Shown: positions 34,963-44,337, numbered from the stretch's first letter. The stretch is 64,000 nucleotides of DNA from Veillonella absiana (GCF_032970905.1 NZ_JAWJZA010000006.1); one strand, 5' to 3'. Notes: a model not told the origin generated them from the sequence alone. A program made the numbers and translations.

Positions 34963-35039
34963 ATATTGTGATTTTATTTACATTAATCTGACTCTCTCGG
35001 TATGGTATAATGAACTATATTAGAAAAGATGAGGTAATT

Positions 35040-35480
35040 ATGTCAGACGGTAAAATTATTGCTATTTCTATTAGCGAACAAAAAGGACAGAAAAAACATA
35101 ACATAGAGCAAGCTAATCTCATTGTAGATCATGGCATGGAAGGTGATGCTCATGCAGGTAATTGGCATCGCCAAATTAGTTTATTAGGTATTGCTAGTAT
35201 TGAACATATGAAAGCGCAAGGGGCAGATGTAAAACCAGGTGACTTTGCTGAAAATATCACAGTAGAGGGTATGGTATTATATGAGCTTGCTGTAGGCACT
35301 CAACTGCAACTGGGAAAAGATGTAATCCTTGAAGTTACTCAAATTGGAAAAGAATGTCATCAAGGTTGTGAAATTATGAAACAAGTAGGTTCTTGTATTA
35401 TGCCTACACAAGGTATATTTGGTAAGGTCCTAAAAAATGGTACAATTTATGTTGGTGATGAAGTAACAATCATTAATTAG
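35040..35480 (+). CDS. MOSC-domain protein
   Basis: 146 residues, essentially one MOSC (Mo-cofactor sulfurase C-terminal) domain: ADVKPGDFAENITVEG, QLQLGKDVILEVTQIGKECH with the conserved Cys, then CEIMKQVGSCIMPTQGIFGK. Such small MOSC proteins accompany Mo-cofactor genes and are thought to handle sulfur or bind the cofactor. The start at 35040 follows GAGG; an upstream ATG at 35010 has no site. moaA begins 9 bases later. Confidence 0.85.
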   Translation: MSDGKIIAISISEQKGQKKHNIEQANLIVDHGMEGDAHAGNWHRQISLLGIASIEHMKAQGADVKPGDFAENITVEGMVLYELAVGTQLQLGKDVILEVTQIGKECHQGCEIMKQVGSCIMPTQGIFGKVLKNGTIYVGDEVTIIN

Positions 35481-35489
35481 AGGTGTCAT

Positions 35490-36458
35490 ATGATCCAGGA
35501 TTCATGGGGACGTACAATTGAATATGTTCGGTTATCTCTAACTGAGGCGTGCAATTTCTGTTGTCCCTATTGTAGGCCTGCAGAAATTACACCGCATAGC
35601 CAAATTAACTTGCTTTCACCAGATGAGTGGATGGTCGTGTTAGGGGCTTTTCACAAAATGGGGGTACGCGCTTTGCGATTAACCGGGGGCGAGCCCTTAT
35701 TGTATCCACATTTTGAGGAATTATTAGTTAAAGTGAAAGCTACAAATTGGTTTGAAGATATCTCCATGACTACCAATGGTAGTTTATTGGCTAGTCGTGC
35801 AAAGGAGTTGCGACAATTAGGTCTGAATCGCGTTAATATTAGTTTAGACTCCCTTGAGGAACAGACCTTTGCAGAATGTGTGGGCAAATCAGGTCAATTG
35901 GATACCGTATTGTCGGGGATTCGTGCTGCTATAGAGGCAAAATTTAGGTCCGTAAAAATTAATACTGTATTATCTAGAGGTTGGTCTGATGCGGAAGTGG
36001 CCTCATTGTTAAAATATGTTGGATCCTGGCCTGTGATTTGGCGCTTTATTGAGTATATGCCCTTCCAAGGCGATGCGTTTCATGGGCCTACATTTGATGA
36101 ATGGAAGGCGCAATTAGAACGTGTTAGCGGTGGAGTCTTAGAAGAGGTTCACTCTGTTTATGGTTTTGGCCCTGCGTCATATTATCGATTGCCTAGTGGC
36201 GTTGTTATAGGTTTTATTTTCTCTATGTCGCATAATTATTGTGATTCTTGTAATCGTGTGCGATTAACATCAGATGGGCGGTTACGTTTATGTCTTCTTC
36301 GTGATGATGAGTCTGATTTAGTTTCCTTAGTACGTCAAGGATATACGTCAGAACAATTGTTAGAACATATTGAACAGGCCTTACAACGCAAACAAGAACG
36401 TCATGATGGCATTTCTATGGATACACCAGAACGTCCTATGTGGCGTATTGGTGGTTAA
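35490..36458 (+). CDS. moaA: GTP 3',8-cyclase
   Basis: 322 residues, the radical-SAM enzyme that starts molybdopterin synthesis from GTP. The N-terminal CX3CX2C (Cys21, Cys25, Cys28) binds the SAM cluster. The C-terminal cluster is CDSCNRVRLTSDGRLRLC, with three Cys at about 251, 254 and 268. The protein ends in Gly-Gly, as active MoaA does. It is cotranscribed with the MOSC gene. The other Mo-cofactor genes seen are mobAB and moeA at 21-23.5 kb; moaC and moaD/E are not in this window. Confidence 0.94.
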   Translation: MIQDSWGRTIEYVRLSLTEACNFCCPYCRPAEITPHSQINLLSPDEWMVVLGAFHKMGVRALRLTGGEPLLYPHFEELLVKVKATNWFEDISMTTNGSLLASRAKELRQLGLNRVNISLDSLEEQTFAECVGKSGQLDTVLSGIRAAIEAKFRSVKINTVLSRGWSDAEVASLLKYVGSWPVIWRFIEYMPFQGDAFHGPTFDEWKAQLERVSGGVLEEVHSVYGFGPASYYRLPSGVVIGFIFSMSHNYCDSCNRVRLTSDGRLRLCLLRDDESDLVSLVRQGYTSEQLLEHIEQALQRKQERHDGISMDTPERPMWRIGG

Positions 36459-36584
36459 TATAGAATATAAATAATATATGCTAAATCAATGTGCTATAAT
36501 GAATATGCTATAAAATAATATAAGATTATATGTATTATATATATTCCCCCAAGATATTGTTTAGATTCAGTATGAGGAGGTTCC

Positions 36585-36905
36585 ATGGGATTTTTTGATT
36601 TCTTTAAACCGAGAAACAAAGAAAATATAGAAGAATGTTGGCCTGGTGGAAAAATTCTGCAAGTACATGTGGAATATGATACGGTGAAAGATGAGTTCAT
36701 CTATATTGGGCGTTATGGACTTCGTTTTACCATGCCTAGAACTGATGTGAGTGAAATTGTTATTCAAGAGGTGAGCCGTACACATGGTGTAGTTCAACTA
36801 CTGAAAGAACAAGTTGCGGTAGGCACTACAGATGTGATGCCTCATGAAGCATGTAATGTAGCAAAGCAATGGCTTGATGAAAGACTTTACAAGACTAGTG
36901 AATAG
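36585..36905 (+). CDS. Hypothetical protein, 106 residues
   Basis: A strong GAGGAGG site precedes MGFFDFFKPRNKENIEECWP. The middle alternates beta-like stretches (ILQVHVEYDTVKDEFIYIG, then RYGLRFTMPRTDVSEIVIQE), and the last 30 residues look helical. No signal peptide or membrane segment is seen. I do not recognise the family; the MGFFDFFK opening is common in small cytoplasmic proteins. It sits alone between moaA and tRNA-Lys. Confidence 0.65.
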   Translation: MGFFDFFKPRNKENIEECWPGGKILQVHVEYDTVKDEFIYIGRYGLRFTMPRTDVSEIVIQEVSRTHGVVQLLKEQVAVGTTDVMPHEACNVAKQWLDERLYKTSE

Positions 36906-36923
36906 GAATATAATACTATTCAT

Positions 36924-36999
36924 GGACCACTAGCTCAGCTGGCAGAGCACCTGACTCTTAATCAGGGTGTCCAGGGTTCGATCCCCTGGTGGTCCACCA
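36924..36999 (+). tRNA. tRNA-Lys (anticodon CTT)
   Basis: Acceptor GGACCAC pairs with GTGGTCC. The D arm is GCTC/GAGC, the anticodon stem CCTGA/TCAGG encloses CTCTTAA, the T arm CAGGG/CCCTG encloses TTCGATC, and CCA is encoded. All arms pair. Confidence 0.96.
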
Positions 37000-37013
37000 A
37001 CTATAACTATACG

Positions 37014-37050
37014 ACCTCAAGTACCTTTACATGGTTACTTGAGGTTTTTT
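37014..37050 (+). terminator. Terminator of tRNA-Lys
   Basis: ACCTCAAGTA (37014-37023) / TACTTGAGGT (37036-37045), then TTTTT. The following 240 bases to thrC hold another imperfect hairpin (37200-37237, CTCC...GGAG arms) of unknown role. Confidence 0.88.
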
Positions 37051-37293
37051 ATATCCTATGTATAGGTTAATTATAAAATTGTATCGGTTCATACAAAGGA
37101 AAGATGAATTATCGTGTCTACTGTAGAAAACTATTTGTACATTATAGTGGTAAAAATCAGTGTTATCGGTTATAATATATAGATATTAAATTTGATAGAC
37201 TCCGCTGTTTCATATGAGGTATATGACACTGGTGGAGCTCTCAATATACAACATTTTGAGGAAAAAGATTAAGTTTGTAAAAGAGGTTGAATG

Positions 37294-38793
37294 ATGAAAT
37301 ATACAAGTACTCGCGGTACCGTAGCAGTCAATGAAACATATGCATTATTACATGGGTTAGCAGAAGATGGCGGTTTATACGTTCCAGCGTTATTCCCTGA
37401 AAATTGCTTGTCCTATGCAGATATTAAAGATAAAAACTATCAAGAAGTAGCGCAAGTAGTATTGGAGAAATTATTCCCATGCTTCTCTGAGGCTCATTTG
37501 AAAGAAATGATCAACTCTGCTTACAACGATGCAAACTTTAACACACGCGATATCGCTCCATTGCATTCCTTGCTTGAAAAAGTCTCCGTATTGGAATTGT
37601 TCCACGGTCGTACACAAGCTTTCAAAGATATGGCATTGTCCTTGTTCCCATATTTACTCGTGGCAGCGAAAGAAGAAGAAGGGGAAACTAAGGAAGTATT
37701 GATCCTAACAGCGACATCCGGTGATACTGGTAAAGCTGCATTGGAAGGTTTCAAAGACGTTCCAGGCACACATATTCAAATTTTCTACCCTACCAATGGC
37801 GTTAGCCCAATGCAAGCGGAACAAATGCAAAAACAAGAAGGTGCTAACGTTAATGTAACAGCTATTCATGGCAATTTTGATGATGCGCAACAATTCTTGA
37901 AACGTTTATTCGTTGACAAAGATGTAGCCGCAGAAGTGGCTAAACAAGGCGTTATGTTCTCTAGTGCAAATTCCATTAACATCGGCCGTTTGGCGCCACA
38001 AGTGGTGTACTATGTAAATACCTATGCGGAACTCGTTGCACAAGGTGCTATTCACGAAGACGAAGCATTCAACGTAGTAGTACCAACTGGTAACTTTGGT
38101 AATATCTTGGCAGCTTACTATGCTAAAAAAATGGGTGTGCCAATCGGTAAAATGATTTGTGCGTCTAACCAAAATAATGTATTAACAGACTTCTTCGAAA
38201 ATGGTTCCTATGATATGAACCGTCCGTTCTATACAACAATTTCTCCATCCATGGATATCTTGGAAAGTTCTAACTTTGAACGTTTCTTGTACTACATCTC
38301 TGGTGAAGATGCTGAACGTACAGCCGGTTGGATGAAAGATTTGAAATCCACTGGTAAATTGACTGTGAACGAAGATGAATTCAAACGGGTACAAGCGAAC
38401 TTCTCTGGCGCATACATCAATGATGAAGAAACAAAAGCCATCATTGAACAAGTATACAATTCCTATGGCTATTTGATGGATCCACACACAGCTGTAGCGA
38501 TGGGTGCATACATGAAAGAATTGGCGAAACATCCAGAAGATGGTGCTCGTCATACTGTGATTGCATCTACAGCACATCCGTTCAAGTTCCCTAATCCAAT
38601 TTGTGAAGCCCTAGACATCAAAGTGGGTGCTACACCTTACGAAAGTTTAGATAATATTTCTGATGTAACAGGCGTGGCATTCCCTAAACAATTGGAAGCA
38701 TTGAAATCCAAAGAATTGCGTTTTACTCGTGCTATCGACAAAGAGAATATGAAACAAGAAATTCTTGATTTCGTTAGCACATTTGCAAAATAG
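37294..38793 (+). CDS. thrC: Threonine synthase
   Basis: 499 residues, the long bacterial form. It makes threonine from O-phosphohomoserine with PLP. MKYTSTRG at the start, ELFHGRTQAFKDMALSLFP with the PLP Lys (about 109), TSGDTGKAALEGF and VVVPTGNFGNILAAYYAK are characteristic. ATG codons at 37291 and 37294 are adjacent; the second matches the usual N-terminus. A terminator lies 165 bases after the stop. Confidence 0.93.
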   Translation: MKYTSTRGTVAVNETYALLHGLAEDGGLYVPALFPENCLSYADIKDKNYQEVAQVVLEKLFPCFSEAHLKEMINSAYNDANFNTRDIAPLHSLLEKVSVLELFHGRTQAFKDMALSLFPYLLVAAKEEEGETKEVLILTATSGDTGKAALEGFKDVPGTHIQIFYPTNGVSPMQAEQMQKQEGANVNVTAIHGNFDDAQQFLKRLFVDKDVAAEVAKQGVMFSSANSINIGRLAPQVVYYVNTYAELVAQGAIHEDEAFNVVVPTGNFGNILAAYYAKKMGVPIGKMICASNQNNVLTDFFENGSYDMNRPFYTTISPSMDILESSNFERFLYYISGEDAERTAGWMKDLKSTGKLTVNEDEFKRVQANFSGAYINDEETKAIIEQVYNSYGYLMDPHTAVAMGAYMKELAKHPEDGARHTVIASTAHPFKFPNPICEALDIKVGATPYESLDNISDVTGVAFPKQLEALKSKELRFTRAIDKENMKQEILDFVSTFAK

Positions 38794-38956
38794 TCAAATA
38801 TCTACATATTTGCAAAACAATCAAGTATCTATTGTATTGTTAATGAATAATACACACGATACATGATATATATTTAGTAAATTTATTTCTACAAGCAGGA
38901 TTTTTAGTAAAGCATCGCTAATTATACAATATAGAGATAAGACGAATGATCTAATA

Positions 38957-38986
38957 AAACCGCCTTTCTTTGAAGGGCGGTTTTTT
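38957..38986 (+). terminator. Terminator between thrC and the first DMT gene
   Basis: AAAACCGCC / GGGCGGTTTT-type stem (38957-38984) ending in TTTTTT. It ends only 17 bases before the next start codon, so it may also attenuate the DMT gene. Confidence 0.8.
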
Positions 38987-39002
38987 GAACAGTGAGGGTG
39001 TT

Positions 39003-39902
39003 ATGGTTAAAAAAGGGCTAATATATGCCTTGTTATCTGCCGTGCTATTGAGTACGATGAATTTATTTGTAAAAATGCTAGGAACGAGTATGCCATCAGG
39101 GGAAATTGCCTTTTTCCGTGGATTTATTGGTACCATTGCAGTTCTATCCGTGATGGCGTATAAGAGAATTCCGTTTTCAAAAGAAGATAGAGGCTTGCTC
39201 GTTATGCGTGGCCTTTATGGTGGATTTGGAATGGTGTGCAATTTTATTGCCTTAGTGCACATGAAAATGTCTGATGCGACGATTTTATTCCAAACGTCAG
39301 GAATTTTCGTCTTGATTTTTAGTGCAGTGTTTCTCAAGGAGGGGGTACCAAAGGGGGCCGGTAAATGGTTATTGGTTATTTTTGCTGCAGTTATGGTCAT
39401 GGTGAATCCCTTCCAATATGAAACGTTTACTTGGTATGCATTGGTAGCTTTATTAGGAGCGGCATTGTCGGCTGCGGCGTATGCAACCATTCGTAGTATC
39501 AGTAAACATGGGAAACATAGTAATTTTGAGATTATGACCTATTTCCTTGTAACGGGTATGATGGCAGGCCTTGTGACAACTGATAACTTTGTGATGCCTC
39601 AGGGCGATCAATGGTGGCTTATTCTTGTGATTGGCGGTATTACCGTGGTGGCTCAATTCTTCCTTACCGGCGCCTTTGTTACGACTAATGCTGTGGTAGC
39701 CCAATTTCTTCAATACATCGGTGTGTTTATTAGCTCCTTCTATGGATATCTATTCTTTGATGAAAGTTTATCTATTACTACAGTCTGTGCAGGTATAGCA
39801 ATGTTTATTGCTTCTGTTATGCTCGGTCGATTGAAAGAGCAAGCAGGGCCTATAAGGGAACCTAAAGTAGTAGCTGAAAGGCTTGCTGTTACACCTAAAT
39901 AA
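39003..39902 (+). CDS. EamA/DMT-family transporter, first of a tandem pair
   Basis: 299 residues with about 10 membrane helices in two EamA repeats, starting MVKKGLIYALLSAVLLSTMN. EamA proteins export amino acids, nucleosides or other metabolites; S-adenosylmethionine and cysteine-derivative exporters are also in this group. Sequence does not give the substrate. The start at 39003 follows GAGGG; an upstream frame runs through the terminator hairpin and is rejected. A close paralog follows at 40008. Confidence 0.83.
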   Translation: MVKKGLIYALLSAVLLSTMNLFVKMLGTSMPSGEIAFFRGFIGTIAVLSVMAYKRIPFSKEDRGLLVMRGLYGGFGMVCNFIALVHMKMSDATILFQTSGIFVLIFSAVFLKEGVPKGAGKWLLVIFAAVMVMVNPFQYETFTWYALVALLGAALSAAAYATIRSISKHGKHSNFEIMTYFLVTGMMAGLVTTDNFVMPQGDQWWLILVIGGITVVAQFFLTGAFVTTNAVVAQFLQYIGVFISSFYGYLFFDESLSITTVCAGIAMFIASVMLGRLKEQAGPIREPKVVAERLAVTPK

Positions 39903-40007
39903 TATACTTATCGTATCTGGTCTATTAGATACTACACTATTTTGAAATTATAGGAATATGTATATTAATATACATATTTGTGATTAGGATAGAAATGAGT
40001 GTTGTAA

Positions 40008-40892
40008 ATGTTACAAAAAGGTGTTATTTATTCATTAATTGGCGCATTTTGGATGAGCACCATGAATTTGTTTATCAAGTTTTTAGGGGGCACATTACCA
40101 GCAGGAGAAATCGCTTTTTTGCGAGGTTTTTTAGGGTGTGTTCTGGTGTTTTTATTTAAATATATTCGCCACATTTCCTTTACTCATGAAGATCGAAAGC
40201 TATTGTTTTTACGTGGCCTCTTTGGAGGATTGGCGATGGTATGTAATATTATTGCCTTTATACATCTTAAAATGTCTGATGCAGCTATATTATTTCAGAC
40301 TACCGGTTTTTTTGTATTTATATTTAGTGTTACCATTTTGAAGGAACGTGTTCCGAAAGGAGCCGGTAAATGGTTACTCGTCATGTTATTGGCAGTAGTG
40401 GTGTTGGTGGATCCATTTTCTTATAGCAGTTATAACTGGTATGCTTTTGTTGCTTTGCTAGGGGCTGCACTATCTGCGGCAGCATTCACTACTATACGTA
40501 ATATTAGTAAACATGGTAAACATAGTAGTTTTGAAATTATGACATACTTTATGGCGGGCAGTATGATTTCAGGGGCGTTAGTTGTTGACCAGGCCGTTAT
40601 GCCTACAGGTCATGAGTGGTGGATTATTTTAGCCCTTGGTGTGATTACTGTTAGTGCTCAGTTCTTCATAACGGGCGCATTTGTCACTACAAATGCGGTA
40701 GTGGCCCAATTTTTACAATATGTGGGTGTATTCATTAATGCTATCTATGGTTATATATTCTTTGAGGAAAGTTTAAGCTACTCTACTGTGATTGCGGGGA
40801 TTATTCTATTTGTAGCCTCCGTGATGTTGGCTCTATTAAAAGAACAGGATCAACCTATTATAGAGGAAATTATTGTGGAGACTAAAAGGTGA
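40008..40892 (+). CDS. EamA/DMT-family transporter, second of a tandem pair
   Basis: 294 residues, clearly a duplicate of the previous gene: both share KGAGKWLLV, YWYA/NWYA-type helices, LLGAALSAAA, ISKHGKHS, FEIMTYF and GAFVTTNAVVAQFLQY. The C-terminal tail is shorter and acidic. A 105-base gap separates the copies. The next gene, an OLD-family ATPase, starts 4 bases after the stop. Confidence 0.83.
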   Translation: MLQKGVIYSLIGAFWMSTMNLFIKFLGGTLPAGEIAFLRGFLGCVLVFLFKYIRHISFTHEDRKLLFLRGLFGGLAMVCNIIAFIHLKMSDAAILFQTTGFFVFIFSVTILKERVPKGAGKWLLVMLLAVVVLVDPFSYSSYNWYAFVALLGAALSAAAFTTIRNISKHGKHSSFEIMTYFMAGSMISGALVVDQAVMPTGHEWWIILALGVITVSAQFFITGAFVTTNAVVAQFLQYVGVFINAIYGYIFFEESLSYSTVIAGIILFVASVMLALLKEQDQPIIEEIIVETKR

Positions 40893-40896
40893 TGCT

Positions 40897-42615
40897 ATGT
40901 ATTTACGTAAAATTCATGTAGAAAACTATAGAAATTTGGAAAATCTAGAACTGAGCTTTCACCATGACGTAAATTATTTTGTTGGGGAAAATGCAGTTGG
41001 TAAAAGTAATTTTCTAGATTTATTGCAAACGATAACGATGGGATACGGATTCTTAGAAAATGATTTTACCCATGTAAACCGTCCTGTACGCATTACGATG
41101 ACTCTTGCCTTTAGTGAGTTAGAGGGGCGATTAGATACTAATAATGAATGGTTACATGTACCAGAGGAAGTCACTATTCGTTTAGAACAAGTGATTCAAG
41201 AGGTATATCCACGTGTATATATTATGAAAGGCAATGACCTAGAACCAGTATCATTATCTCTGTTACGCCATGCGTTATATGTATGTCATCGGGATACGTC
41301 AGAAAAGGAGCTCTTTGATATTCCTGCACATGTATATCATGAATTGGGACAGTTAATGGTAGAAAAGATGCCCGACCATTTGAATGATCAAGTAATACTT
41401 AGCATGTCGAGAAGTTTATTTGATGAAAAGATGGATATGGATCCTAACTGTAGTATGAATATTCGACGTCTTATTGAATTGCTGGATACACGTGCAGAAG
41501 CCGAGTTAGAGAAAAAATATACAATTGATAATGTGCGTTTAATCATGGCGGTAGCATCAAAATTGGTGGCGCAAATTTATATGAAGGTTCATAGTGCGGC
41601 TACAAATTTAGAGTCCCTTATCATTACTACTGCAGATGGGAAACGGTTCTTGCCAATTTTTATTAGTGTAGATGAACCAGAGCTTCATTTGAGCCCTTAT
41701 TTGCAACGTGCAGTGTTAAATTATTATCGCCAAATTGCGACAAATGAAAATAAGCCATTTTTGCAGTTGTTGAAGATGTTGTTTAATATAGATGGATTAT
41801 TAGGTCAATTATTCATCGTTACCCATAGTACAGATGCATTAGTGGATGATTATCGAAATATTATTCGTTTATATCGCAATGAGACAGGTGTTGTTCGTGG
41901 CGCTTGTGGTGTGACATTCCAATTTCCTCGGGAGGTGGAAAAACATTTGATTATGCACTTCCCAGAGGCGAAAGAAGCACTTTATTCGCGCTGTATTATC
42001 CTCGTAGAAGGGGAAACTGAGTATGGTAGCTTTAGTGGATTTGCTAAACATATAGGTGTGAATTTTGATTATTATGGTATATGTCTTATTAATGCACGAG
42101 GGGAAGCCTCTATTGCAAAGCTTAATAAGCTATTTCGTAGTTTTTCCATTCCAACGGTAGCGTTATATGACAAGGATGTGCAGGATCGTCATGGTAAAGT
42201 GAATCCTGATGTGTTTTACACCGATGAGATTTGTTATGAAATGGATTTTGTAGCACATCTATTGAAAACTAAAAATCGTTCTGTTATGGATGCCATTGTT
42301 CGAGATTTAGTGGAAGATGGGAGTGGTACCGTTACGAAGGATATGTTAAGACGGGGGATGGGTAAGTTAGGAATTACGCATAGTCAAATTGTACCTCGGA
42401 AGTTAAAAAATATCTCAGATCGCCGAATTGACGATTTATTGCTCTATTATTTTTCATGGTTCTTTTCCAATAAAGGTGTTATTGTGGGGCGGCGTATTTC
42501 CACGTATTTAACAGCTACCATGATTCCACCAGTGTTTAAAAGTGTCATTGAACGTGCGCGGGAGTTATCATTAGGGTCTCAGTTTGTGTTAAAGAAACCT
42601 ATAGACTCTGATTAA
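40897..42615 (+). CDS. OLD-family ATPase with TOPRIM nuclease domain
   Basis: 572 residues. An ABC/RecF-type ATPase begins with IHVENYRNLENLELSF and a Walker A loop GENAVGKSN (30-38). The signature and Walker B region SVDEPELHLSP follows at about 257, with FIVTHSTDALVDDY after it. A TOPRIM domain has VEGETE (about 370) and ALYDKDVQ (about 424). This is the OLD (overcoming lysogenization defect) architecture, known for DNA nuclease activity in phage exclusion and defence. No UvrD-like helicase is adjacent, so it is not a Gabija pair. The start at 40897 is preferred; an in-frame ATG at 40873 overlaps the DMT gene. Confidence 0.85.
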   Translation: MYLRKIHVENYRNLENLELSFHHDVNYFVGENAVGKSNFLDLLQTITMGYGFLENDFTHVNRPVRITMTLAFSELEGRLDTNNEWLHVPEEVTIRLEQVIQEVYPRVYIMKGNDLEPVSLSLLRHALYVCHRDTSEKELFDIPAHVYHELGQLMVEKMPDHLNDQVILSMSRSLFDEKMDMDPNCSMNIRRLIELLDTRAEAELEKKYTIDNVRLIMAVASKLVAQIYMKVHSAATNLESLIITTADGKRFLPIFISVDEPELHLSPYLQRAVLNYYRQIATNENKPFLQLLKMLFNIDGLLGQLFIVTHSTDALVDDYRNIIRLYRNETGVVRGACGVTFQFPREVEKHLIMHFPEAKEALYSRCIILVEGETEYGSFSGFAKHIGVNFDYYGICLINARGEASIAKLNKLFRSFSIPTVALYDKDVQDRHGKVNPDVFYTDEICYEMDFVAHLLKTKNRSVMDAIVRDLVEDGSGTVTKDMLRRGMGKLGITHSQIVPRKLKNISDRRIDDLLLYYFSWFFSNKGVIVGRRISTYLTATMIPPVFKSVIERARELSLGSQFVLKKPIDSD

Positions 42616-42678
42616 CGTCTGTTGGTATATACTTTTTTTAGTATATTTAATTATTTTATAAAACTATATCGAAAAATA

Positions 42679-42707
42679 TTGACAAAGAGCCTTTACTCAC
42701 CTATGAT
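42679..42707 (+). promoter_or_regulatory. Promoter of mscL
   Basis: TTGACA at 42679-42684, 17 bases, TATGAT at 42702-42707, about 50 bases before the start codon. Confidence 0.75.
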
Positions 42708-42759
42708 AAAAAGGTATTAAAGATTATGTCATTATTAACTTAACTAAGTAGGAGACAAA

Positions 42760-43227
42760 ATGAGCGAATTATTGAAAGAATTTAGAGAGTTTGCATTTAA
42801 AGGTAACATGATTGACCTTGCTGTTGGTATGATTATTGGCGCAGCTTTCACAGGTCTTGTGAACTCTATTGTTGGTAACATGGTAATGCCAATTATCAGC
42901 TTGTTTACCGGTGGTATTGACTTCAACAATATGTATGTGCCATTGAATGATGCAGCTCGTGCAGCAGCACAATCTGGTGCAGATATCGAAACAGCTCGTG
43001 CAGCTGGTGCAGTATTTGCATATGGTACATTTCTTACTGATTTGATTCAATTCTTGATTTTAGCATTTGTTGTATTCATGATGATTCGTTGCCTTGCAAA
43101 AGCAATGGAAGCTGCTAAAAAAGAACAAGAAGAAGAAGCACCAACTACAAAAGAGTGCCCATTCTGTAAATCTGAAATCAATATCGAAGCAACTCGTTGC
43201 CCTAACTGTACTTCTGAATTGAACTAA
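42760..43227 (+). CDS. mscL: Large-conductance mechanosensitive channel with C-terminal zinc ribbon
   Basis: 155 residues. The first 115 are a normal MscL pentamer subunit: EFREFAFKGNMIDLAVGMII and GAAF for TM1, and DLIQFLILAFVVFMMIRCL for TM2, with the periplasmic loop between. The usual acidic C-terminal helix (KAMEAAKKEQEEEA) is then followed by a zinc ribbon with CPFC and CPNC (Cys at about 133, 136, 147, 150). The channel releases solutes on osmotic downshock. The ribbon would sit below the pore in the cytoplasm; its purpose is unknown. Confidence 0.93.
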   Translation: MSELLKEFREFAFKGNMIDLAVGMIIGAAFTGLVNSIVGNMVMPIISLFTGGIDFNNMYVPLNDAARAAAQSGADIETARAAGAVFAYGTFLTDLIQFLILAFVVFMMIRCLAKAMEAAKKEQEEEAPTTKECPFCKSEINIEATRCPNCTSELN

Positions 43228-43237
43228 TTCCTTGTAC

Positions 43238-43270
43238 AAAACGCCCCATCAATAGATGGGGCGTTTTTTT
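43238..43270 (+). terminator. Terminator of mscL
   Basis: AAAACGCCCCAT (43238-43249) / ATGGGGCGTTTT (43256-43267) with seven T in the tail. Confidence 0.9.
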
Positions 43271-43404
43271 ATACCATTATTTTAAAACTATTATGACTCA
43301 ATCAGTTGAATAATAGGTGCTAATAATTTTGTGTAGTTACTGATTCTTAGCTATAATAAAGATATATAATTATACAATTGAGTATTTGAGAGGATGATAT
43401 ACTA

Positions 43405-44288
43405 ATGAAAACTAGACGGTTAGTACTTGCATTAGCTTTCACCATGATAGGCGCAATGACAACTATGGCAGCAACACCGAATATGTTAGATGCGTAGATG
43501 GGCGGAGCGCCTCAAGCCACGGCGAATACACCCCTTGTGGTACCAGCAGACAGCACGGTATTACCAGTAGATATTTCAAGACCATTCGTATCCTACATTT
43601 CCAATGTGGTGTATGCACAAAAACCAAGTCGTGGTTATGACAATGTAGCATTGAAATGGATGTATTGAAACCGCAGAGCAAAGAAAAAATGCCAGCCATC
43701 GTGTATGTAACTGGTGGTGGTTTTATCAATGCCAATAAGGATAGTTATATGCAACAACGCATGGATTTGGCAGAGCAAGGGTATGTGGTAGCTAGTATTG
43801 AGTATCGTGTGGGCGCTACGAATGGTGTTGCTAAATTTGATGTAGGTGAGAATCTAAATGAGTCTAGTGATGTGCAAGCGGCAGTTGATTTGTATGGTTT
43901 GTCTGATTTAACACAAGTAGGTGCTGATTACTCTGCTGAAGTGCAGGCAAAACACATGTCTCCAGGTGCGTCAGAGGCCCTTTGGGTGAATGGCTCTGGC
44001 GTATTCGGTGGCAAGGATGGGGGCATTATGGCTGATCTTGAGGCGGTGAAAGCAGCGAACCCAATGACCTACATTTCTAGTAAAACACCACCATTCTTGT
44101 TTTTCCACGGCTCCAAGGATACGTCTGTATCCCCAAGCCAAACAGAACTCGTGCATCAAGCCTTATTGGCTAAAGGAATGCCGTCTACGCGCTATGTAGT
44201 GCCTAATGCACCACATGGTGGTTACTATTGGGTACAACCAGCAGTTATGGATAAAATCATTGAGTTCTTTAATAGTACATTGAAGTAA
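43405..44288 (+). pseudogene. Exported alpha/beta hydrolase (BD-FAE/esterase type), three lesions
   Basis: The frame from 43405 (behind GAGAGGA) encodes a signal peptide, KTRRLVLALAFTMIGAMTTM, then stops at TAG (43495-43497), probably a former CAG. It continues in frame to about 43654, where one A is missing from an A-run; adding it restores VALKMDVLKPQSKEK and the hydrolase core VYVTGGGFINANKDSY. After EYRVGATNG the usual 50 or so residues with the nucleophile Ser (G-x-S-x-G) are absent, and the sequence resumes at VAKFDVGENL. The catalytic Asp (GSKDTSVSPSQT) and His (APHGG) regions remain. The gene is therefore inactive in three independent ways. Confidence 0.85.
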
Positions 44289-44297
44289 TAATACAAA

Positions 44298-44337
44298 AAA
44301 GCAGTGCTTAGATGACTCTCTTCGCACTGCTTTTGTT
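44298..44337 (+). terminator. Terminator after the decayed hydrolase
   Basis: AAAAGCAGTGC (44298-44308) / GCACTGCTTTT (44325-44335), T-tail TTTTG on the plus strand and A-rich on the other side, so possibly bidirectional. Confidence 0.8.

Noticed and set aside
40897..42615. Gabija defence system
   Set aside because: The OLD-like protein has no adjacent UvrD-type helicase; flanking genes are a DMT exporter and mscL.
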